Assembly: GCA_019414025.1 (NCBI GenBank)
Contig: DXMU01000031.1
Coordinates: forward strand, 1 to 26,431
Length of the DNA stretch: 26,431 nucleotides
Direction: 5' to 3'
DNA from: Collinsella sp.
GTDB lineage: Bacteria; Actinomycetota; Coriobacteriia; Coriobacteriales; Coriobacteriaceae
In this document: positions 17,615 to 26,271 of the stretch, one piece after another
Position numbering within the stretch: position 1 is the stretch's first letter
How the letters are laid out: each line of letters starts with the position of its first letter
Notes under the pieces: model-generated
Seen by the model: only the letters and a program-made list of their open reading frames with translations
Database searches by the model: none
Told to the model about the DNA's origin: nothing
Position numbers and translations under genes: made by a program

Positions 17615-19006
17615 ATGACGGTGGATTTAAACAGGCTGATTCTGGGCAAGAGCTACAACTCTACCAAGGTCTTTCGTACGGCCCAGCATGTGGTTCAGGC
17701 CATCCTGCTCGGTATTGTCGTTCCGGCGCTTATCCTGCTGCTTATCTGGGATTTAACCGATAATCCCAATCCCGTTCCGGGCGTTGTCGTTATTGCCGGC
17801 CTGGTCATGCTGTGCTTCTTTTTCTCGTATGTCTTTGTGGTCCCCGACGACCTCACATCGAGCGCAACCGACCGTACGCTCGCCATCGCATCAAAAATAT
17901 TCGCCTACACGTCGCGCGGCCTTACGCCCGAAGCGGCCCTGGGCGCCTCTAAAATTATCCTGTCCGAGACCATCGCCTCTGCCATCTGCTTTACCGATGG
18001 CAAACAGGTGTTGGCAAGCTGGGGCGAGGACTCGGCAAAGTGCCCTGCCGGCACCCCGGTTGTGCTCAAGACCACGCTCAACGTGATCGAGTCCGGCGAG
18101 CAGAGTGTATTTTCGCGCGACGCCTCCAATGAGACGGGCGGCTATTTTCCCCGCCTGCGCGCCGGCATTGTCGCGCCGCTTACCGTGCGCGGGCATTGCG
18201 TGGGTACGCTCGAGCTGTACTATCCCCGCCTGAGCAGCATCGATATGCGCCAGACGGCGTTGGCCTCGGGTTTTGCCGATCTCATCTCCACGCAGCTCGC
18301 CAGCTTTGAGCTCGAGCGCCAGGACGAGCTCACAGCCCGCGTGGAGCTTCGGGCCCTGCAGTCGCAGGTCGACCCGCATTTTCTGTTCAACACCATTAGC
18401 ACGATCGTGTCGCTCGTTCGAACCGAGCCCGACAAGGCGCGATCGCTGCTCATCGATTTTTCCAATTACTATCGTCAGACGCTTTCTGACTCCGATACGC
18501 TCACCACGCTCGAGCATGAGGTGGAACAGGGCACCCGTTATATCAATCTTATGCAGGCCCGGTATGGCGACGGCCGTCTGCGCGTCTCGGTCGATATCGA
18601 CTTTGAGGTGCGCGATTGCATGGTGCCGCCGTTTATCTTGCAGCCGTTGCTCGAAAACTGCATCAAGCATGCGCAGCGCGAGACCGAGCCGCTTTCTATT
18701 CGTGTTAGGGCTTTTGAGACCGATGACGGCTTGGAGATCATCGTCGAAGATGACGGCATCGGTATGAGCGAAGAAGTCTGCGCGCATCTGTTTGAGCAGC
18801 ATCGCCGAGAGGAGCCCGAGAGCATTACCGCCGACGGATCCATCAAGCGAGGTTGCGGCCTGGCGCTCTTCAACGTGCTTCAGCGCATCCATTTCTTTTA
18901 CGGAGAAGATTCTGGCATGCGCGTGAAGTCCCAGGAAGGCGTGGGAACACAGGTCATCGTCGAGCTGAACGGCGAGCCGCATGAGCCGGCGCCGATGAAG
19001 GTGTAG
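17615..19006 (+). CDS. LytS-type sensor histidine kinase 1 (two TM segments, GAF-like, His_kinase, HATPase_c)
   Basis: A 463-residue kinase. Two transmembrane segments lie at about 26-46 and 54-77. A GAF-like sensor follows at about 100-205 (GLTPEAALGASKIIL … GIVAPLTVRGHCVGTLELYY). The LytS-type phosphoacceptor motif QSQVDPHFLFNT has His255, the N-box is QPLLENCIKH (343-352), and the glycine boxes are DDGIGM (379-384) and GCGLAL (413-418). LytS, BtsS and YpdA normally have a five-segment 5TMR domain before the GAF; here it is missing, which suggests the GAF-like part does the sensing. ATG 17615 has a modest site. GTG 17621 with GAGGGG upstream is an equally possible start. Its response regulator follows after 40 bases. 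Targets may include the neighbouring permease/amidohydrolase genes by analogy with BtsSR and YpdAB, which control transporters. Confidence 0.93.
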   Translation: MTVDLNRLILGKSYNSTKVFRTAQHVVQAILLGIVVPALILLLIWDLTDNPNPVPGVVVIAGLVMLCFFFSYVFVVPDDLTSSATDRTLAIASKIFAYTSRGLTPEAALGASKIILSETIASAICFTDGKQVLASWGEDSAKCPAGTPVVLKTTLNVIESGEQSVFSRDASNETGGYFPRLRAGIVAPLTVRGHCVGTLELYYPRLSSIDMRQTALASGFADLISTQLASFELERQDELTARVELRALQSQVDPHFLFNTISTIVSLVRTEPDKARSLLIDFSNYYRQTLSDSDTLTTLEHEVEQGTRYINLMQARYGDGRLRVSVDIDFEVRDCMVPPFILQPLLENCIKHAQRETEPLSIRVRAFETDDGLEIIVEDDGIGMSEEVCAHLFEQHRREEPESITADGSIKRGCGLALFNVLQRIHFFYGEDSGMRVKSQEGVGTQVIVELNGEPHEPAPMKV

Positions 19007-19046
19007 CGCGCGGTTGGATTGAGAGAAAAAAAGAGGGGAAGCGCAT

Positions 19047-19781
19047 ATGTCCGAGGGATGGAACATCTTGGTGGTTGATGACGAGCCCCCTATTAGGGCT
19101 GAGCTACGTTATCTGTTGGAAAAGGATGCGCGTGTGGGCCAGATTGCCGAGGCGGGCAATGTCACCGAGGCTGTGGAATCGATCCTGTCGAACAAGCCCG
19201 ACGTCTTGTTTTTGGATATCACGATGCCCGGTCGCTCGGGAATCGAGCTTGCCGAGACGCTGCAGAACCTAAAGACGCCGCCGGTCGTGGTGTTTGTGAC
19301 GGCATTTGCCGAGTATGCGGCCGATGCCTATAACCTCGATGCCGTCGATTACATCGTCAAGCCGGTCGAGGACGCGCGCCTGTCGAAGGCGCTCGACAAG
19401 ATCGAAACCGCCCTGGATGTTCGCCGCGCTGTCCATACCCCGCGCCAGCCCCTTCGCCTGACGGTGGATCGTGGGGGTAAAAAGGTGTTCATTCCCGTGG
19501 CGGATGTCTGCTACTTTGAGGCACGCGCCGATTTTTGCAACGCCGTCTGCGCCGAGGGAACATACCTGATCAATGAGTCGATTTCCTCGCTCGAGCGGCG
19601 CCTGGCCTCCGAGGGCTTTATCCGTGTCCACCGCAGTTATCTGGTCAATTTGGAAGACGTGCACAATGTCGAGATCGGCTCCACGGGCCTGATGGAGCTC
19701 AGGCTCGATCGCGTGACCTCGACGGTGCCCGTGTCCCGCCGTCGCGCCGCCGAGGTTAAGACGCACCTGGGGCTTGCGTAA
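19047..19781 (+). CDS. LytTR-family response regulator 1
   Basis: A 244-residue protein. The receiver domain (about 5-122) has acidic residues Asp11 and Asp12, phosphorylation site Asp57 in LFLDITMPG, Thr85 and Lys105 (YIVKPV). A LytTR DNA-binding domain follows (about 136-240: KKVFIPVADVCYFEA, FIRVHRSYLVNLEDV, VPVSRRRAAEVK). GGGGAAGCG precedes ATG 19047. It pairs with the kinase immediately upstream. LytTR proteins bind direct-repeat sites; I could not identify such sites with confidence here. Confidence 0.95.
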   Translation: MSEGWNILVVDDEPPIRAELRYLLEKDARVGQIAEAGNVTEAVESILSNKPDVLFLDITMPGRSGIELAETLQNLKTPPVVVFVTAFAEYAADAYNLDAVDYIVKPVEDARLSKALDKIETALDVRRAVHTPRQPLRLTVDRGGKKVFIPVADVCYFEARADFCNAVCAEGTYLINESISSLERRLASEGFIRVHRSYLVNLEDVHNVEIGSTGLMELRLDRVTSTVPVSRRRAAEVKTHLGLA

Positions 19782-19873
19782 GCGGTCCGCACGCCACCGT
19801 TTACCGCCGCAGGTTTGGCACGGGCGCGCGGTGGGCATAATGGGTGGCATCGAATGAAATCGAAAGGATCATT

Positions 19874-20818
19874 ATGCCTGCGCTCATTACGCATCATCTG
19901 TTTGGCGAGGAAAGCATCGACCGTCTTCCGCAGGGCGTTATCACGTCCGACGAGGAGCGTATTGCCTTTATCCTGGGCAACCAGGGCCCCGACCCGTTTT
20001 TCTTCCACATTCTGACACCGCGTGTTTCCGACTGTACGCTGCTGGCGCAGGTCATGCATCGCTCGCGCATGTCTCGCCAGTTCGCGTGCCTGCGCGACGG
20101 CGTGTCGCATCTGCTGCCGCGCGACGCCAGCTTGGGTCGCGCCTTTGCGCTGGGTCTGCTGTCTCATTACGTGCTCGACCGCAACGCCCACCCCTTTGTC
20201 TATGAGCAGCAGTTTGGCATCGTGGAGTCCGATTCAGAGCTTGAGGATTCGAGCAGTCAGGTCCATGCCGTGATCGAGAGCGACCTGGATGTACTGATGC
20301 TGCAGCTTAAGCGCGATGGCGCTACGGTCGACGATTACCCGCCGGCGGGCGAGATCGTCACCACCGATCGCATCAGTCGCGTGGCCGGCGTGCTGATGAG
20401 CTATGTTGCCGGACGCGTGTACGGCATTGACATTCCGGCGGGGGAGTACGGTGCTGCCGTTGCCAATATGCAGCGACTTTACCGTGCGATTGAGCCGGCC
20501 GACTCCGTAAAGACGCGCGCGATCTCGCTGGTTGAGGGGTTGGTGCACGACTACTCGCTGCTCGACGGCCTTGCCCATCGCGTGACGACGGAGCTGCCCG
20601 AGCGCACCGGTAACCTGGGCCATCTGACATGGAAGAATCCCTTTACCGATGAGGTCTCGAACGAGAGTTTCCCCGAGGTCTTTGATCGCGCGCTGGTCGA
20701 TTACGAGTGCACGGTCGCGCGTTTTATCGAGACCGGTGACATGGAGGCCGTGACCGGTCACGTCAACTACAGCGGCCGCGTGCTCGGCACCGACGAGGAG
20801 TTCGACCGCGAGGAGTAG
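19874..20818 (+). CDS. Zinc-dependent phospholipase C-like protein
   Basis: A 314-residue protein beginning MPALITHHLFGEE. It shows the histidine/aspartate pattern of the Zn-dependent PLC-like family: HHLFG (7-11… His7, His8), GNQGPDPFFFH (35-45) and LLSHYVLDRNAHPFVYEQ (95-112). The bacterial clostridial-type enzymes are secreted, but no signal peptide is visible here, so it is probably cytoplasmic and not a toxin. ATG 19874 has AAAGGATC upstream; an in-frame ATG at 19844 lacks one. Such genes are common in Coriobacteriia and Clostridia, and their substrate is generally unproven. It stands as a single gene between the two-component system and the MFS gene. Confidence 0.8.
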   Translation: MPALITHHLFGEESIDRLPQGVITSDEERIAFILGNQGPDPFFFHILTPRVSDCTLLAQVMHRSRMSRQFACLRDGVSHLLPRDASLGRAFALGLLSHYVLDRNAHPFVYEQQFGIVESDSELEDSSSQVHAVIESDLDVLMLQLKRDGATVDDYPPAGEIVTTDRISRVAGVLMSYVAGRVYGIDIPAGEYGAAVANMQRLYRAIEPADSVKTRAISLVEGLVHDYSLLDGLAHRVTTELPERTGNLGHLTWKNPFTDEVSNESFPEVFDRALVDYECTVARFIETGDMEAVTGHVNYSGRVLGTDEEFDREE

Positions 20819-20919
20819 GGTCCGCTCCTGTCTCTTTGCCGAATCCTTACCGGCGCCTCCGTGCAATTGGGGTACGATGAACTAGCTGCATATCGGGCGA
20901 ATACGAAGGGTCCCTGTCC

Positions 20920-22179
20920 ATGAAATACACCAAGCTCGAGCGTAACTGGGTCATGTACGATGTGGGAAACTCGGCCCTCGTGCTGCTCAATACCTCGGTG
21001 GTGCCCATCTACTTTAACGCCATCAATACCGGCGCTTCCTCGGCAGACCTGGTGGTCGCTTGGGGCAACGCGCAGACGATTGCCTCGCTGGTCATTGCCA
21101 TGCTCATGCCCATTCTGGGCGCGCTTGCCGATTACGCCGGCAACAAGATCAAGTTCTTCTTGGGCTTCTTCCTCACGGGCCTGGTTCTTTGCCTGGCGCA
21201 GGCTATCCCAATGTCCGCCATGGCATTTTTGACTGTGTACGTGCTGTGCACCATCGGCCTCAACTCTTCTATGACGTTCTACGACGCCATGCTGCCCGAC
21301 ATTACCACCGACGAGCGCATGGACGTCGTGTCCAGCTCGGGCTATGCCTGGGGCTACATCGGTTCCACCGTGCCGTTCATCATCTGCCTGGCGCTTATCA
21401 TGGGTGGTCCCGCTCTTGGTGTCCCCACCATGCTGGCAACGCGTCTGTCGTTTGTCATCACTGGTGCCTGGTGGCTCATCTTTACCCTGCCGCTCATTCG
21501 CACCTATAAGCAAAAGTACGGTCGCGAGCGTGGTCCCGAGGACACCATCGGCCACATCGTGGGCGGCGTGTTCTCCGAGGTCGGACACACCATGCGCGAG
21601 ATTGCCCACAACAAGACCGTGCTGGTCTACATGATCGCGTTCTTCTTCTACATCGACGGTGTGCACACGGTCATTTCCATGGCAACCAGCTATGGATCGG
21701 CTTTGGGCATCGACTCGACCCAACTGGTGCTGGCTCTGCTCGTTACGCAGTTTGTGGCCTTTCCGTCCGCCATCATCTACGGCAAGCTTGCCGGTCGCGT
21801 GGGCACACTCAATATGATCTTGGTGGCCGTCGCCGCCTATATGGGCATCGTGCTCTTTGCCGCGTTCTTCCTCAAGACCGCCTTTGAATTCTGGGTGCTT
21901 GCCATTATGGTCGGCCTGTTCCAGGGCGGTGTGCAGGCGCTCAGCCGTAGCTACTTCGGCCGCATTATTCCCAAGGAAAAGTCCAACGAGTACTACGGCT
22001 TCTTTGATATCTTTGGCCGCTATGCAAGTGTCATGGGCACCTTCTTGGTGTCGGTCGTCACCTCGCTGACCGGCAACCCCTCGCTGGGCGTCCTGTCTAT
22101 CGGCGTGCTGCTGGTGGTGGGCTTTGTGCTGCTGGTCCGTCTGTCCTGCATGTCTCAGACGGCAGAGCAGGCCGCATAG
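20920..22179 (+). CDS. MFS transporter of the Atg22/UMF1 type
   Basis: A 419-residue membrane protein with about 12 transmembrane segments. It opens with ERNWVMYDVGNSALVLLNTS, the usual start of UMF1-group proteins (…W.lYD.gNSaf). Other family signs are the ALADYAGNKIK loop between segments 2 and 3 (about 68-78), FYDAMLPDI (about 128-136) and SRSYFGRIIPKEKSNEYYGFFDIFGRYAS (about 343-371; quoted in part: SRSYFGRIIPKE). Members of this group are often annotated as vacuole-effluxer-like permeases; bacterial substrates are mostly unknown. ATG 20920 has GAAGGG about ten bases upstream. It is a single gene followed, after 115 bases, by a terminator-like hairpin. Confidence 0.88.
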   Translation: MKYTKLERNWVMYDVGNSALVLLNTSVVPIYFNAINTGASSADLVVAWGNAQTIASLVIAMLMPILGALADYAGNKIKFFLGFFLTGLVLCLAQAIPMSAMAFLTVYVLCTIGLNSSMTFYDAMLPDITTDERMDVVSSSGYAWGYIGSTVPFIICLALIMGGPALGVPTMLATRLSFVITGAWWLIFTLPLIRTYKQKYGRERGPEDTIGHIVGGVFSEVGHTMREIAHNKTVLVYMIAFFFYIDGVHTVISMATSYGSALGIDSTQLVLALLVTQFVAFPSAIIYGKLAGRVGTLNMILVAVAAYMGIVLFAAFFLKTAFEFWVLAIMVGLFQGGVQALSRSYFGRIIPKEKSNEYYGFFDIFGRYASVMGTFLVSVVTSLTGNPSLGVLSIGVLLVVGFVLLVRLSCMSQTAEQAA

Positions 22180-22293
22180 GAACTTGCCGGTAATTGCGTC
22201 CGCCGCGATACTCTTTTGGGGTTATCCGCAATAAACATTCTGACTTTCGAACAATGATTAGCCCAAGTGGGTATGATGGAGTCAGCTAGGTCG

Positions 22294-22329
22294 CGGGGCG
22301 TCGCCTGTGTTTGGCGGCGTCCCGTTTTT
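22294..22329 (+). terminator. Terminator-like hairpin in the leader of the glycosyltransferase gene
   Basis: CGGGGCGTCGCC (22294-22305) pairs with GGCGGCGTCCCG (22313-22324) over 12 pairs with two G-U wobbles, and TTTTT follows at 22325-22329. The next gene starts 21 bases later, too close for a separate promoter. A -10-like GGGTATGAT lies upstream at about 22269-22277. The hairpin may end the MFS message, attenuate the next operon, or both. Confidence 0.75.
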
Positions 22330-22350
22330 GTGTTGCAGGGAGGGTAAGGC

Positions 22351-23538
22351 ATGAACGCCACGGTCGTGATTCCAACGTATTGGGCGGGCGATGACGCTCG
22401 CGCAAACGCCCCTGGCACCTATGACCATTCGACACGACTCAACGCCGACAATCCCGAACTCGACCGCTGCCTGGTCTCGCTTGAGCAGGTACGTGACATC
22501 CCGCGCATCATCCTTTTGGTGGTCTGTCCCGTTTCTGCCACAGCCGATGTGTCGCTGCGCGTGCACGAGATTGTCGACGCGCATCCCACGCTCAAGGTCA
22601 CCGTTGTTACCAACACCCAGGCCTCGCGCATCGCAGACCGGGTTGCTCAGATCGCACCCAAGGGTTCGGGCGAGTGCGTGAGTCTGCGAGGCTACGGCGC
22701 CATCCGCAACATGGGGCTAGCCTGTGCCGCTGTGCTGGGGCATGACGCGGTTATCTTTTTGGATGACGATGAGACTGTCATCGACGCCGACTTTATGAAG
22801 CGCGCGACCTATGCGCTGGGCCAGCAGACGCGTCAGGGCCTGCCGATTTTGGTCAAGAGCGGTTACTTTTACGATCGCGACGGATCCCCGCTGGCGCCCA
22901 CGGACAAGGTGGGCATCTGCCATCGTTGGTGGACCAAGCGCATCGAGTTCAACCGTTGGATGAAAAAGGCGCTCTCGGGCACCCGCATCTCGCGCTCCAA
23001 CTACGTGTGCGGCGGCCTGATGGCCCTGCACGCCCGCGCCTTTACGCGTGTGGCCTTTGATCCGTTTATCACCCGTGGCGAGGATCTGGATTACCTCTTT
23101 AACATGCGCATGTTTGGCTATGACGTGTGGTTTGACAACGAGTGGGCCGTTCGTCACCTGCCGCCCGAGTCCGAGAAGCGCTCACCACGCTTTATGCAGG
23201 ATGTATACCGTTGGTACTACGAACGGGCCAAGTTGACGTTCGCCGCGCATCAAAAGGAGCTCATCCCCGTTACGGCGGCATCGCTCATGCCCTACCCGGG
23301 CCCGTGGATTTCGCGCGAGCTCGACGACCGCGTGCGCAAGACCGCTATGGTCCGCAGCGTGTTTACCCGCGAGCATGAGGGCTACCTGCGCATCTGGCGC
23401 CATGGTATCGACGAGGCAAAGGCCTATGCGCGCCAAAACGCTGCAAGCTATCTGCGTTTCCAGAGCTTTTGGCCCAAGATCATGGACGGGCTTTGGCGTG
23501 ACGCACAACTGATCAGTATCCTGGAGGGGGCCGAATGA
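22351..23538 (+). CDS. Family-2 (GT-A) glycosyltransferase
   Basis: A 395-residue cytoplasmic or membrane-associated enzyme transferring sugar from a nucleotide donor. It starts MNATVVIPTYWAGDD, the usual GT2 first strand. FLDDDET (136-142) is the DxD metal/nucleotide motif, and FDPFITRGEDLDYLFNMR (236-253) gives the acceptor-side ED motif with the catalytic-base candidate Asp245. No transmembrane helix is seen. GGGAGGG precedes ATG 22351. The stop codon overlaps the start of the second kinase gene by four bases (ATGA), so the two are translated together. An attractive but unproven idea is that the kinase/regulator pair senses a cell-surface condition and this enzyme modifies the surface. Acceptor and sugar are unknown. 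Confidence 0.85.
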   Translation: MNATVVIPTYWAGDDARANAPGTYDHSTRLNADNPELDRCLVSLEQVRDIPRIILLVVCPVSATADVSLRVHEIVDAHPTLKVTVVTNTQASRIADRVAQIAPKGSGECVSLRGYGAIRNMGLACAAVLGHDAVIFLDDDETVIDADFMKRATYALGQQTRQGLPILVKSGYFYDRDGSPLAPTDKVGICHRWWTKRIEFNRWMKKALSGTRISRSNYVCGGLMALHARAFTRVAFDPFITRGEDLDYLFNMRMFGYDVWFDNEWAVRHLPPESEKRSPRFMQDVYRWYYERAKLTFAAHQKELIPVTAASLMPYPGPWISRELDDRVRKTAMVRSVFTREHEGYLRIWRHGIDEAKAYARQNAASYLRFQSFWPKIMDGLWRDAQLISILEGAE

Positions 23539-24878
23539 TCGACCGCCGCGCCCAGCGCGATAGTTCAATATCAATCTTTCGCATCATTGCCGTTGCCTGC
23601 GCCATTTGCGTGCTGGTGTACTTTATTTTTGCCTTGGTGACCGGTATCGAGCCGATCGCCACGGTGATTGCCTGCGCGCTGCTGTGCATCTTTCTGTGCA
23701 TCTTTATCTTTTTGACGCTCAATCCCGATTCGGTGCGCTCCCAGTACACCGAGGAGACGCTCTCGGTGGCCTCGGCCATGCTCGAGGACATTAAGGGCGG
23801 TCTGACGCAGGAATCGGCGCGTTTGGTGTGCCGGCGCATTTTGCCCGAGACGCGCGCCATGACGGTGGCCATCACCGACGAGGACAACGTGCTTGCCTGC
23901 GCGGGCGAGTTTGAGGAAAAACTGCTGCCCGATACTCCCATCCACACGCTTGCCACGCGCTACGTTATCGAACATGGCATCGTGCAGTCGTTCAACCGTA
24001 TGGTGGATGTCGTGGGTTCGGACGGCTCGCACAACCAAGTCCCCGCCGGCATTATCGCTCCCATCAAGGTGGGCGATCGTACCGTCGGCACGCTCAAGTT
24101 CTACTACAAGACCCCGCGCGCCGTCGACCGTACCCAGTACGCGCTTGCCTCGGGCTTTGCCGAGATCTTGTCCACGCAGCTCGCCATCCACGAGCTCGAG
24201 GTGCAAAAGGAACTCACGGCGCGCGCTGAGGTGCGTGCGCTGCAGGCGCAGATTAACCCGCACTTCCTGTTCAACACGCTGAACACCATTGCATCGTTTA
24301 CGCGCACCGACCCGTTGCGGGCCCGCGAACTGCTTCGTGAGTTCTCATCGTTCTATCGTGCCACGCTCGACAACTCGGGATCGCTTATTCCGGTCTCGCG
24401 CGAGGTCGCACAGACCAAGCGCTACCTTACCTTTGAGAAGGCCCGCTTTGGCGAGGACCGCGTGCTTGCGACGTTCGATGTGTCCGAGGACGTGGAAGAT
24501 ACGCTGGTGCCGGCGTTCGTGATCCAGCCGATTGTCGAGAACGCCGTACGTCATGGTATGGGCGATGACGACGCCCTGAGGATCGACGTGACCGTTCACC
24601 AAGACGGCGAGGATGCAATCTTGATTGCCGTGGCCGATAATGGCGTGGGCATGGATGAGGGTACCGCCGCCAGACTGTTTGACGAGCGCTCTGCCCGTCC
24701 CGACGCCAGCTCTCCCCAGGGTGGCGGCGCCGGTGTGGCCATGCACAATATTTCGGAGCGCATCCATCGCTTTTATGGGCCGCACTCCTATACGCGTGTC
24801 GAATCGGCGCCGGGCAAGGGCACCAAAGTGCTCCTTCATCTTGATTTGTCAGAGAGCATCTTTGACATTCAAGAGTAA
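23535..24878 (+). CDS. LytS-type sensor histidine kinase 2
   Basis: A 447-residue paralogue of kinase 1. Two transmembrane segments lie at about 14-36 and 41-62. A GAF-like domain follows at about 88-192 (GLTQESARLVCRRIL … GIIAPIKVGDRTVGTLKFYY). The phosphoacceptor is His243 in QAQINPHFLFNT, the N-box is QPIVENAVRH (331-340), and the ATP-lid motifs are DNGVGM (368-373) and GGGAGVAMHN (396-405). Again there is no 5TMR sensor. The ATG overlaps the stop of the glycosyltransferase gene (ATGA at 23535-23538), with GGAGGGGG just upstream inside that gene. Its regulator follows after 72 bases containing a bulged stem (CTACGGGC / GCCCGGCGTAG). Confidence 0.94.
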   Translation: MIDRRAQRDSSISIFRIIAVACAICVLVYFIFALVTGIEPIATVIACALLCIFLCIFIFLTLNPDSVRSQYTEETLSVASAMLEDIKGGLTQESARLVCRRILPETRAMTVAITDEDNVLACAGEFEEKLLPDTPIHTLATRYVIEHGIVQSFNRMVDVVGSDGSHNQVPAGIIAPIKVGDRTVGTLKFYYKTPRAVDRTQYALASGFAEILSTQLAIHELEVQKELTARAEVRALQAQINPHFLFNTLNTIASFTRTDPLRARELLREFSSFYRATLDNSGSLIPVSREVAQTKRYLTFEKARFGEDRVLATFDVSEDVEDTLVPAFVIQPIVENAVRHGMGDDDALRIDVTVHQDGEDAILIAVADNGVGMDEGTAARLFDERSARPDASSPQGGGAGVAMHNISERIHRFYGPHSYTRVESAPGKGTKVLLHLDLSESIFDIQE

Positions 24879-24950
24879 AATAAAAGGCTACGGGCTCAAC
24901 GTCATGCGACGGATGCCCGGCGTAGTTAGTTGACGAAAGGTTTTATCCCT

Positions 24951-25667
24951 ATGCTGCGTGCGATGATTGTGGATGATGAGGCGCCGGCTCGCTCGGAGCT
25001 TCGCTTCCTGCTCGAGCAAACGGGCAAGATCGGCACGATCACGGAGGCGTCGAGCGTCCGCTCCGCCATCGAGATGCTTATGGAAAGTCGCGTGGATGTC
25101 GTGTTTCTCGATATCTCGATGCCCGGTGCCTCGGGCCTGCAACTTGCCGAGGCGCTGCATAAGCTCAAAAATCCGCCGGCGATCGTGTTTGTGACTGCGT
25201 ATAGCGACCATGCGGTCGAGGCATTCGACGTCGATGCCGTCGATTATCTGATGAAGCCTGTCGAGGAAGCTCGCTTGGATCGCGCGATCGAGAAGGTCAT
25301 GCAACGCGCCAAGCCGGTTACGGACAGCAAAGTGACCATCGAGCGTATCCCGGTGGAAAAGGGCGGCCGCAAGGTGCTCATTCCCGTGGATGACATCCGC
25401 TTTATCATGGCAAAGGACGATTACTCCTGCATCTATACCGTCGATGATCGCTTTTTGTCGACGACCTCGCTGGCGCAGTTTGAGGCCAAGCTCTGCGACT
25501 TTGGCTTCTTCCGTGTTCACCGCCGCTATATCGTCAACCTAGCGTGCGTCACGGACGTCGAGACGGTGCCCTCGGGCGCCATCCAGCTGGGCATTACGGG
25601 CGTCGACGAACGCGTGCCGGTTTCTCGCCGCCGCGTCGTGCCGCTCAAGAAGGCCCTGAGTCTCTAG
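24951..25667 (+). CDS. LytTR-family response regulator 2
   Basis: A 238-residue paralogue of regulator 1. The receiver has Asp8, Asp9, phosphorylation site Asp54 (VVFLDISMPG), Thr82 and Lys102 (YLMKPV). The LytTR domain spans about 135-236 (KVLIPVDDIRFIMAKDDY, FFRVHRRYIVNLACV, RVPVSRRRVVPLKKAL). ATG 24951 is preceded by GAAAGG about ten bases away; a TTG reading from 24930 is unlikely. It is the last gene of glycosyltransferase-kinase-regulator and is followed by a terminator. It probably regulates this operon or a surface/transport gene elsewhere. Confidence 0.95.
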   Translation: MLRAMIVDDEAPARSELRFLLEQTGKIGTITEASSVRSAIEMLMESRVDVVFLDISMPGASGLQLAEALHKLKNPPAIVFVTAYSDHAVEAFDVDAVDYLMKPVEEARLDRAIEKVMQRAKPVTDSKVTIERIPVEKGGRKVLIPVDDIRFIMAKDDYSCIYTVDDRFLSTTSLAQFEAKLCDFGFFRVHRRYIVNLACVTDVETVPSGAIQLGITGVDERVPVSRRRVVPLKKALSL

Positions 25668-25673
25668 CACGCT

Positions 25674-25724
25674 GGCCCCGCAGCCCTGTAGACCCATCGT
25701 CTGCGGAGCCGTGGGGCCTTTTTT
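25674..25724 (+). terminator. Intrinsic terminator after response regulator 2
   Basis: GGCCCC (25674-25679) pairs with GGGGCC (25713-25718), with an inner GCAG/CTGC stem and a one-sided bulge, then six T residues (25719-25724). Confidence 0.85.
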
Positions 25725-25763
25725 GTATGTATCTGCCGAATCGTTTTTTGCGGAAGGGATCCC

Positions 25764-26231
25764 ATGAACAGTGCAAGCGCCAAGCGTATCGACATCATCT
25801 CGGACACCCACGGCTATTTATCGCCTGCGCTCTTGGATGAGCTTGAGGGCGCAGACCTGATCATCCACGCCGGCGACCTCACGTCAGAGATGGACTACGA
25901 GCACCTATGCACCATCGCCCCCGTGCGGGCCGTCTTGGGCAACAACGATTACTACCGCGACTACGGCCCCGATGTAGACCGTCTTGCACTCTTTACCTAC
26001 GAAGGCCTCAAATTCGCCGTAGCCCACTACCGCGAAGACCTTCCGGTGGGATCCGTAGACGTAGCCATCAACGGTCACACCCACGTAACCAAAGAAGCCC
26101 AAGTGGGCCGCTGCTTAGTCCTCAACCCGGGCAGCGCCAGCTACCCCAGAGGCACCCGAGGCCCCACCATGGCCAGAATGCTCGTCAAAGACGGCAAGAT
26201 CCTAAGCACCAAGTTTATTGACTTGGACTAA
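25764..26231 (+). CDS. YfcE/MJ0936-type metallophosphoesterase
   Basis: A 155-residue protein with the calcineurin-like motifs in order: SDTHG (Asp14, His16), HAGD (Asp38), GNND (59-62), His88 in VAHY and GHTH (104-107), giving a two-metal site. Members of this group are phosphodiesterases on model substrates; the physiological substrate is generally unknown. Somewhat shorter than the usual 160-185 residues. ATG 25764 has GGAAGGGAT upstream. From about 26000 the codon choice shifts toward GTA, GAA and TTA, unlike the strongly GC-ending neighbours. It is a single gene. Confidence 0.92.
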   Translation: MNSASAKRIDIISDTHGYLSPALLDELEGADLIIHAGDLTSEMDYEHLCTIAPVRAVLGNNDYYRDYGPDVDRLALFTYEGLKFAVAHYREDLPVGSVDVAINGHTHVTKEAQVGRCLVLNPGSASYPRGTRGPTMARMLVKDGKILSTKFIDLD

Positions 26232-26271
26232 CCGCAACAAAAGGCAGAGCTTCAGCGACAACCTTAGACAA

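Noticed and set aside
17891..19066. 391-residue frame opposite sensor kinase 1
   Set aside because: Antisense artefact; the plus-strand kinase has every expected motif.
19874..20818. Secreted alpha-toxin-like phospholipase
   Set aside because: No signal peptide and no C-terminal membrane-binding domain; only the general metal-binding pattern is shared.
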